Source: Actinomycetes bacterium (lineage in GTDB: Bacteria; Actinomycetota; Acidimicrobiia; Acidimicrobiales; RAAP-2). Taken from it: 10,677 nt of DNA. The notes below the pieces were generated by a model. The model did not search any database. It worked only from the letters and a program-made list of their open reading frames with translations, and had not been told where the DNA came from. The stretch covers positions 1 to 10,677 of the forward strand of contig JAJYDR010000080.1 of NCBI GenBank assembly GCA_021777285.1, written 5' to 3'. Positions 5,181 through 10,677 of the stretch are shown here, piece by piece. Within the stretch, counting starts at the first letter, position 1. Every line of letters starts with the position of its first letter. The position numbers and the translations under genes were made by a program.

Positions 5181-6417
5181 GGGGTCCAAGGCCATCGCCG
5201 AGACGGTCGCGCTCTGTCGACCTGAAGTCGTCTGCGCCTATCCGATCTCACCCCAGACCCACATCATCGAGGCCATCGGCGTCAAGGTGAAGGAGGGCTC
5301 GCTCACGCCCTGTGAGTACATCAACGTCGAATCGGAGTTCGCGGCGATGTCGGTGTCAATCGGCGCCTCGGCCGCCGGGGCGCGGGCCTACACCGCGACC
5401 GCCAGTCAGGGCCTGCTGTTCATGATCGAGGCGGTCTACAACGCGGCCGGCCTGGGGCTGCCCATCGTGATGACCCTCGCCAACCGGGCGATCGGGGCCC
5501 CGATCAACATCTGGAACGATCACAGCGACGCCATGGCCGTTCGCGACTCGGGCTGGATCCAGCTCTTCGCCGAGACGAACCAGGAGGCGGCCGACCTCCA
5601 CGTCCAGGCCTTCCGCCTGGCCGAGGAGCTCTCGGTGCCCGTCATGGTCTGCATGGACGGGTTCATCTTGACTCACGCCGTCGAGGGCGTCGACCTCATG
5701 GACCAGGCCACCGTCGACCGCTTCTTACCGGCCTACGAGCCGCGCCAGGTGCTCGACCCCGATGACCCGGTCTCCATCGGCGCCATGGTGGGTCCCGAAG
5801 CCTTCGAGGAGGTGCGCTACCTCGCACACCTGCGCCAGCTCGACGCGCTCGACTACATCCCGGTGATCGCCGAGGAGTTCACGGCACTGACCGGGCGCCC
5901 GAGCGGCGGGCTCATCCACCCGTACCGCGCCGAGGACGCCGACACGATCGTCGTCGCCCTGGGCTCGGTGCTCGGGACGATCAAGGACGCCGTCGACCAC
6001 CTGCGAGACGGCGGTGAGCGCGTCGGTGTGCTCGGCATCACGTCGTTCCGACCGTTCCCCATCGAGGCGGTGCGTGCCGCGCTGGCGAACGCCTCGCGCG
6101 TCATCGTCGTCGAAAAGGCCTTCAGCCTCGGCATGGGCGGGGTCCTCGCGACTGACGTCTCGATGGCCACGCTCGGCTCGTCGGCGGTGCTCAACACGGT
6201 CATCGCGGGGCTCGGCGGCCGGCCGATCGCCCAGCACTCGATCGAGTCGATGATCGGCCAGGCGATTCGCGGCGAGCTGGAGGCGCTCACCTTCCTCGAC
6301 CTCGACGAGGGCATCATCGAGCGCGAACGTGCGCGTATGGCTCGCACCCGCCGATCGGGGCCGTTCGCCGAGAACGTGCTGCGAGACCTGCGTCACAACC
6401 GAGAGGACCGATCGTGA
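5164..6417 (+). CDS. porA: 2-oxoacid:ferredoxin oxidoreductase, alpha subunit (pyruvate type, PorA-like)
   Basis: This 417-residue chain carries the pyrimidine-binding and transketolase-C-like domains of the family. Visible motifs are AYPISPQTHIIEAI (about 25-38), YINVESEFAAMSVSIGASAA (about 52-71, with the glutamate that activates thiamine diphosphate), TATASQGLLFMIEAVYNAAG (about 77-96), and NRAIGAPINIWNDHSDAMAV (about 107-126). The INIWNDHSD and MDGFILTH blocks are typical of pyruvate-type alpha subunits rather than 2-oxoglutarate or indolepyruvate types, so pyruvate (or a branched-chain analogue) is the likely substrate. With beta it oxidatively decarboxylates the 2-oxoacid to acyl-CoA, or runs in reverse. 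The GTG start at 5164 has a GGAGG ribosome site nine bases upstream and lies inside the gamma gene. Its stop overlaps the beta start in GTGA. Length is in the normal range for separate alpha subunits. Confidence 0.93.
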   Translation: MLRQLEGSKAIAETVALCRPEVVCAYPISPQTHIIEAIGVKVKEGSLTPCEYINVESEFAAMSVSIGASAAGARAYTATASQGLLFMIEAVYNAAGLGLPIVMTLANRAIGAPINIWNDHSDAMAVRDSGWIQLFAETNQEAADLHVQAFRLAEELSVPVMVCMDGFILTHAVEGVDLMDQATVDRFLPAYEPRQVLDPDDPVSIGAMVGPEAFEEVRYLAHLRQLDALDYIPVIAEEFTALTGRPSGGLIHPYRAEDADTIVVALGSVLGTIKDAVDHLRDGGERVGVLGITSFRPFPIEAVRAALANASRVIVVEKAFSLGMGGVLATDVSMATLGSSAVLNTVIAGLGGRPIAQHSIESMIGQAIRGELEALTFLDLDEGIIERERARMARTRRSGPFAENVLRDLRHNREDRS

Positions 6418-7436
6418 GTGAACAGCGCGTCCACTTCTACCAGGTCGGCAGCTTCGCCGTCGGGAACCGGCTGCTGAGCGCCGACGACCGCACCGTTCAA
6501 TCGAGCCCGCACCGGACGAACTCGATCGACTCTGGACACCGCGCGTGCCAGGGGTGCGGTGAGGCGCTCGGTGCGCGCTACGCGCTCGACGCGGCGATGC
6601 GCGCGACCAACGGTCAGCTGCTCGCCGTCAACGCGACGGGGTGTCTCGAGGTCTTCTCCACCCCGTACCCCGAGACGTCCTGGCGCATCCCGTGGCTGCA
6701 CTCGCTCTTCGGCAATGCGCCCGCGGTCGCGACCGGGGTCGCCGCAGCGATGCGCGTGAAGGGGCGCAGTGACGTTCGCGTCGTCGGCCAGGCCGGCGAC
6801 GGCGGGACCGTCGACATCGGCTTTGGCACGCTGTCGGGCATGTTCGAGCGCAACGACGACGTGCTCTTCATCTGCTACGACAACGAGGGGTACATGAACA
6901 CCGGCGTCCAGCGCTCGGCCGCGACGCCGCCGGCGGCGCGCACCGCAACCACCGACGTCGTGGGCGCCGAGCCAGGCAACGGGTTCGGCCAGGGCAAGGA
7001 CCTGCCCCGAATCGCGATGGCCCACGACATCCCCTACGTCGCGACCGCGACCGTCGCGGACCTGCACGACCTCGAACGCAAGGTCGAGCGGGCGATGAGC
7101 TTTCGCGGGGCCCGCTACCTGCACGTCTTCGTGCCCTGCCCGCTCGGGTGGGGCTCGGCGTCCAACGACACGATCCACCTCGCTCGGTTGGCCAAGGAGA
7201 CGGGCCTCTTCCCCGTCTTCGAGGCCGAGCACGGCGTCGTCACCAACGTCTCGCACATCCGCCGACTCGCGCCGGTCGAGGAGTACCTCAAGCTCCAGCG
7301 TCGCTACGCCCACCTGTTCGGCGCCAAGGGCCGCCCCGACATCGTCGCGCGTCTCCAGGCCATCGCCGACGCCAACATCGCGCGCTACGGGTTGGCGCCC
7401 GAGCGCGACGAACTCGATAACCGAGAGGACGCCTAA
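6414..7436 (+). CDS. porB: 2-oxoacid:ferredoxin oxidoreductase, beta subunit (thiamine diphosphate and Fe-S, PorB-like)
   Basis: The 340-residue beta chain binds thiamine diphosphate and the proximal [4Fe-4S] cluster. The cofactor motif is GDGG at 128-131 with the matching asparagine in CYDNEGYMNTG at 157, the usual spacing. The four cluster cysteines expected for PorB are present: C45 and C48 in RACQGCGEALG, C77 in NATGCLEVFSTPYP and C242 in FVPCPLGW. It completes the catalytic core with the alpha and gamma chains. The GTG at 6414 overlaps the alpha stop by four bases and has AGAGGA seven bases upstream. Its TAA overlaps the ATG of the flavoprotein by one base (TAATG), so all four proteins are probably made in step. 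An N-terminal extension of about 35 residues before the first cysteine motif is within the family's range. Confidence 0.94.
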   Translation: MSEQRVHFYQVGSFAVGNRLLSADDRTVQSSPHRTNSIDSGHRACQGCGEALGARYALDAAMRATNGQLLAVNATGCLEVFSTPYPETSWRIPWLHSLFGNAPAVATGVAAAMRVKGRSDVRVVGQAGDGGTVDIGFGTLSGMFERNDDVLFICYDNEGYMNTGVQRSAATPPAARTATTDVVGAEPGNGFGQGKDLPRIAMAHDIPYVATATVADLHDLERKVERAMSFRGARYLHVFVPCPLGWGSASNDTIHLARLAKETGLFPVFEAEHGVVTNVSHIRRLAPVEEYLKLQRRYAHLFGAKGRPDIVARLQAIADANIARYGLAPERDELDNREDA

Positions 7437-9061
7437 TGGATCGGCCCTTCGCGATCACCCTCGACGTCGGCACCAGCCGCGCGAACCACACCGGCTCCTG
7501 GCGGGTCGAGCGACCCGTCTACGTCGACCGGCTCCCGCCGTGCAACGACGCCTGCCCCGCCGGTGAAAACATCCAGGGCTGGCTCTACGAGGCGGAGTCG
7601 GGTGGCTACGAGGCCGCGTGGCGAAAACTCGTCGAGAACAACCCCCTACCGGCCATCATGGGACGCGTCTGCTTCCACCCCTGTGAGAGCGCGTGCAACC
7701 GGGTCCAGGTCGACGAGGCGGTCGGCATCAACGCCGTCGAGCGGTTCCTCGGCGACACGGCCATCGAGCACGGCTGGTCACTGCCCACCGCGGGTCCCGA
7801 CACCGGCAAGCGCGTACTCGTCGTGGGGGCCGGTCCGGCCGGGCTCAGCGCCGCCTATCACCTGCGCCTGATCGGGCACCAGGTGCGCCTCGTCGACTCC
7901 TCGCCCAAGCTCGGTGGGATGCTCCGCTACGGCATCCCGGCCTACCGACTCCCCCGCGCGATCCTCGACGCCGAGATCGCGCGCATCATCGACATGGGCG
8001 TCGAGGTAGTGGTCAACCACACGGTCCACGACATCGACGCCGATCGCCGCGAGGGCGGGTTCGACGCTGTGTTCCTCGCCGTCGGCGCCCAGCTCGGCAA
8101 GCGGGTGAACATCCCGGCCGGTGACTCCTCCAAGGTGATCGACGCCGTGTCCTTCCTCCACCAGGTCGCCGACGAGGATCCACCCATGCTCGGACGCCGA
8201 GTCGTCGTCTACGGCGGCGGCGACACCGCGCTCGACGCCGCGCGCACCGCCCGTCGACTCGGCGCGACCGACGCGGTGATCGTCTACCGACGCAATCGCG
8301 ACAAGATGCCCGCCCACGCCGAAGAGGTGGAGCAAGCCCTCGGTGAGGGCGTCACCGTGCGCTGGCTCTCCACCGTCGAACGCTTCGAACACGAGCGGCT
8401 CGTCTTGGAGAAGATGCGCCTCAACGCCGACGGCTTCCCCGAGCCGACCGGTGAGTACGAGGAACTCGACGCGGACTCCCTCGTGCTCGCCCTCGGGCAG
8501 GACACCGACCTGTCGTTGCTCGAGGGTAACGACAACGTCGAGGTGCGAGACGGCGTCGTCCAGGTGGCGACCACGATGATGACCAACGAGGGCGGCGTCT
8601 TCGCCGGCGGCGACGCCGCGCCCTCTGACCGGACCGCCACGGTCGCGGTCGGCCACGGCAAGCGTGCGGCGCGCGGCATCGACGCGTGGCTGCGCAACGT
8701 GGATTTCGTCAGTGGTGACCGCCACGACCTCGCGACCGCCGACCACCTCAACACGTGGTACTACGCCGACGCACCCCGGACCGAGCGGCCCGAACTCGAG
8801 CGCATCCGCCGCCAGACCAACTTCGAAGAGGTCATCGGCGGACTCACCGAGGAGAACGCCCTGTTCGAGGCGCGTCGTTGCCTCTCGTGCGGCAACTGCT
8901 TCGAGTGCGACAACTGCTTCGGGGTCTGTCCCGACAACGCGGTGATCAAGCTCGGCGGCGAGGTGAAGTACCAGTTCAACTACGACTTCTGCAAGGGATG
9001 CGGGATCTGCGTGCGCGAGTGCCCCTGCGGAGCTATCGAGATGGTCCCGGAACTGATCTAG
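7436..9061 (+). CDS. GltD/NfnB-like NAD(P)-linked flavoprotein fused to a PorD-like ferredoxin domain
   Basis: The 541-residue protein has three parts. Residues about 30-115 are the Fe-S domain seen in glutamate synthase small chain and dihydropyrimidine dehydrogenase (CNDAC at 36-40; GRVCFHPCESACNR with cysteines 79, 83, 87). Residues about 125-420 are a two-nucleotide oxidoreductase: FAD site VLVVGAGPAGLSAAYHL (GAGPAG, 131-136), the family motif RYGIPAYRLP, the NAD(P) site VVVYGGGDTALDAA (GGGDTA, 260-265) and the second FAD motif GVFAGGDAA near 387-395. Residues about 478-541 are a ferredoxin domain: cysteines 482, 485, 488, 491, 494, 498, then CKGCGICVRECPCGAI with 519, 522, 525, 529. There is no separate delta (PorD) gene, so this domain very likely replaces it, passing electrons from the Por core to FAD and then NAD(P). 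Start is ATG overlapping the beta stop. The direction and NAD/NADP preference are not determined. Confidence 0.9.
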   Translation: MDRPFAITLDVGTSRANHTGSWRVERPVYVDRLPPCNDACPAGENIQGWLYEAESGGYEAAWRKLVENNPLPAIMGRVCFHPCESACNRVQVDEAVGINAVERFLGDTAIEHGWSLPTAGPDTGKRVLVVGAGPAGLSAAYHLRLIGHQVRLVDSSPKLGGMLRYGIPAYRLPRAILDAEIARIIDMGVEVVVNHTVHDIDADRREGGFDAVFLAVGAQLGKRVNIPAGDSSKVIDAVSFLHQVADEDPPMLGRRVVVYGGGDTALDAARTARRLGATDAVIVYRRNRDKMPAHAEEVEQALGEGVTVRWLSTVERFEHERLVLEKMRLNADGFPEPTGEYEELDADSLVLALGQDTDLSLLEGNDNVEVRDGVVQVATTMMTNEGGVFAGGDAAPSDRTATVAVGHGKRAARGIDAWLRNVDFVSGDRHDLATADHLNTWYYADAPRTERPELERIRRQTNFEEVIGGLTEENALFEARRCLSCGNCFECDNCFGVCPDNAVIKLGGEVKYQFNYDFCKGCGICVRECPCGAIEMVPELI

Positions 9062-9189
9062 ATGGATACGTCGCTCCCTCTCAACGAACTCACAGGAAGC
9101 GCTGTTCCAATTCACCGGTTTCGGTAGTAGTCATAGTGAGTGTGATGTGTCGCTCCTATTTCGGCGTGCTCGCGCGATAGCGGGGCTGC
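9062..9189. other. Intergenic region between the oxidoreductase operon and the PAS gene
   Basis: No gene and no clear terminator hairpin are visible after the TAG at 9059-9061. A somewhat AT-richer stretch at 9108-9140 could hold the promoter of the PAS gene, but I cannot pick a convincing box pair. An in-frame TAG at 9178-9180 limits how far upstream the PAS gene can start. Confidence 0.4.
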
Positions 9190-10677
9190 GTGAGTGAGTA
9201 CATGCGCCTCGAACACGGTTCGTTGGCGACCCCGCGCGCAGTGCTCGACACTGAGTTCGACCCGCGAGTGATTGTGACCGTTGTCTACGGGGTCAATCAA
9301 ACGCCCGTGGACTTCGAGTTCGCCGCTGTCAACACAGCGGCGGCACATGACTTGGGTTTTGAGGTGGAGCAGCTTATCGGACGTCGCTATCGCGACGTTG
9401 ATCCGCATGCGACCGAGCACGCCCTTTGGGACCACTTAGTACGTGTCGCAGAGACCGGTGAGACGCTGGAGTTCGCCGCCTACCCCCACCAGGACTGGCG
9501 TAGTGGCGAGACCATCGCGCTCGATTTGCGCGCCGGTCGTATCGGCGACGTGCTGTCAATCTCCTGGCGAGACGTCACCGAGCGAACGCGGCTCCTCGAA
9601 CGCTATCGTCTCGTCGCCGAGAACGCGTCGGACGTCGTATTCCAGACCGACCTCGACACACGGATCCGGTGGGCGTCTCCTTCGAGCCACGCGGTGCTGG
9701 GCTGGACGCCTCTCGAACTCGAAGGTGTCGACGCCGTTGACCTGCTCCACCCCGACGACACGCTGGATATCCCTCGCTGGTCCGACGAACTCGAGCGACT
9801 TCACGTGACGAGTTTCGAAGCGCGACTGCGGTGTCAGTCAGGCACGTTCTCGCACTTCGCCATCACCGTGCGCGAGGTCACGTCCGACGCCGGGGTGACC
9901 GAACTGATTGGCAGTATCCACAATATTGACCTCGAGGTGGCCGAGCGTCAGAGAGCCCGACTGCTCAGCGAGCGATACCAACTGATTGCCGAGAATTCGC
10001 TCGACGTCGTCGTGGTAGGCGAACCCAATGGGCGCATCGTATGGATCTTTGATACCGTGCGCCAACTCCTGGGTTGGCGCCCCGACGAGATGATTGGGCA
10101 CAACACTGACGAATTCATTCACCCTGAAGACCTACCGACCGCCAATGCGAGCCGCAGTCAGATGCGTGAGGGATCTCGTATCGCAGTCGAGGTGCGAATG
10201 CGTCGAGCCGACGGTACCTACCGGTGGGTCGCGGTCTCAGGCCGCGACGTCCCCGACGAGTCAGGATTGAACATCACGAGGATTGTCTCGTGGCGTGACG
10301 CTGACGCCGAGATCGCCCAGCGAGTTGCCATGGCCGAGTCCGAGGCGCAATATCGACTGCTCGCCGAGAACGCGTCGGACGTCATCTGGCGCACCGACCT
10401 CGCCGGCAACATCGAGTGGGTCTCGCCGTCGGTGTCTCAAATGCTCGGCTGGCGGCCCGACGAGCTGATCGGTCGCGCGGTATCGGAGCTCTTGAACGAG
10501 GACGACAACGCCGTGCGCACGCAGGCTCGTATGGCTGTCGCCCGCGGCGCCGCGGTCGATGCGTTCGAGTGTCAGTATCGTACCGCGTCCGGGGGGCAAC
10601 GCTGGATGCGCACCGAGTTGCATGGTCTGGTGGACGAATCAGGACAGTTCCGCGGTGTCGTCGCAAGTCTGCACGAC
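9190..10677 (+). CDS. Multi-PAS sensor protein, N-terminal part (output domain outside the window)
   Basis: The frame is open to the right edge (496 codons, no stop). From the ATG at 9202 it can be split into four modules: a divergent first PAS at about residues 15-125, then three that begin YRLVAENASDVV (135), YQLIAENSLDVV (259) and YRLLAENASDVI (384). Spacing is 124 and 125 residues. Each has the S-box features W(V/A)S or similar, LGW(R/T)P.EL.G and HP(D/E)D, and the third and fourth have R..DG.YRW or similar PAC strands. PAS domains sense light, redox, oxygen or small ligands; no transmembrane segment is seen, so it is probably cytoplasmic. Such chains commonly end in GGDEF/EAL or histidine kinase domains, but that cannot be seen. 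GTG at 9190 (giving MSEYMRLEHG) or ATG at 9202 are both possible starts; an in-frame stop lies at 9178-9180. Neither has a strong ribosome site. Confidence 0.85.
   Translation, partial: MSEYMRLEHGSLATPRAVLDTEFDPRVIVTVVYGVNQTPVDFEFAAVNTAAAHDLGFEVEQLIGRRYRDVDPHATEHALWDHLVRVAETGETLEFAAYPHQDWRSGETIALDLRAGRIGDVLSISWRDVTERTRLLERYRLVAENASDVVFQTDLDTRIRWASPSSHAVLGWTPLELEGVDAVDLLHPDDTLDIPRWSDELERLHVTSFEARLRCQSGTFSHFAITVREVTSDAGVTELIGSIHNIDLEVAERQRARLLSERYQLIAENSLDVVVVGEPNGRIVWIFDTVRQLLGWRPDEMIGHNTDEFIHPEDLPTANASRSQMREGSRIAVEVRMRRADGTYRWVAVSGRDVPDESGLNITRIVSWRDADAEIAQRVAMAESEAQYRLLAENASDVIWRTDLAGNIEWVSPSVSQMLGWRPDELIGRAVSELLNEDDNAVRTQARMAVARGAAVDAFECQYRTASGGQRWMRTELHGLVDESGQFRGVVASLHD
9614..10383 (+). 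repeat. Repeated PAS-module DNA: 23 identical bases in modules 2 and 4
   Basis: Bases 9614-9636 and 10361-10383 are identical over 23 positions and encode the same AENASDV stretch in PAS modules 2 and 4, 747 bases (249 codons) apart. The equivalent place in module 3 (from about 9985) differs at many bases and in protein (AENSLDV). The repeat lies within coding sequence and is a by-product of module duplication, not a mobile element. Confidence 0.7.

Noticed and set aside
6393..7313. Minus-strand open frame of 306 codons opposite the beta-subunit gene.
   Set aside because: Antisense shadow of a well-supported gene with every catalytic motif in the plus-strand frame.
7778..9115. Long minus-strand open frame (445 codons) opposite the flavoprotein gene.
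   Set aside because: It is antisense to a gene with complete motifs; long open frames opposite GC-rich coding DNA are expected, and the product has no recognisable domain.

Overview
The window is high-GC DNA with frequent GTG starts, tightly packed co-directional genes and several starts preceded by a TANNNT hexamer 6-7 bases upstream, which is the layout of leaderless actinobacterial promoters. Together with a 2-oxoacid:acceptor oxidoreductase that has a separate gamma subunit, this suggests an actinobacterium, perhaps of the Acidimicrobiia. That placement is inference; no rRNA or other marker gene is present.

The left part (1-3371) is read from the minus strand. It holds two sets. Furthest left is a PaiB-type FMN-binding regulator whose stop overlaps the start of a GNAT acetyltransferase that runs off the window. 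To its right is a three-gene operon, transcribed leftward from a promoter near 3378-3417: a TauE/SafE (TSUP) membrane transporter, a small DUF1634 membrane protein, and a GntR/UTRA repressor. The junctions are 1-4 bases, so these three are almost certainly co-transcribed and the GntR protein probably controls the operon in response to a ligand linked to the transporter.

The middle (3372-4589) is mostly short genes and control DNA. A 58-residue cysteine-rich protein (minus strand, 3592-3768) lies back to back with a 130-residue secreted protein (plus strand, 4033-4425). Between them are two candidate leaderless promoters and a hairpin followed by a T-run in the leader of the secreted gene. No gene-free stretch exceeds 300 bases.

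The right part (4590-9061, plus strand) is the main metabolic operon: gamma, alpha and beta subunits of a pyruvate/2-oxoacid:ferredoxin oxidoreductase, followed without a gap by a 541-residue GltD/NfnB-like flavoprotein whose C-terminus is a PorD-like ferredoxin domain. Read together, the four genes describe a thiamine-diphosphate/iron-sulfur enzyme that oxidises (or, in reverse, makes) a 2-oxoacid and passes electrons through the fused ferredoxin and FAD to NAD(P), so a free ferredoxin may not be needed. From 9190 to the right edge is the N-terminal part of a sensor protein with four PAS modules; its output domain lies outside the window.

Nothing here looks like a mobile element, CRISPR array, RNA gene or phage. 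The points most worth a second look are the NAD(P)-linked 2-oxoacid oxidoreductase operon, the small cysteine protein, and the control region of the secreted protein.
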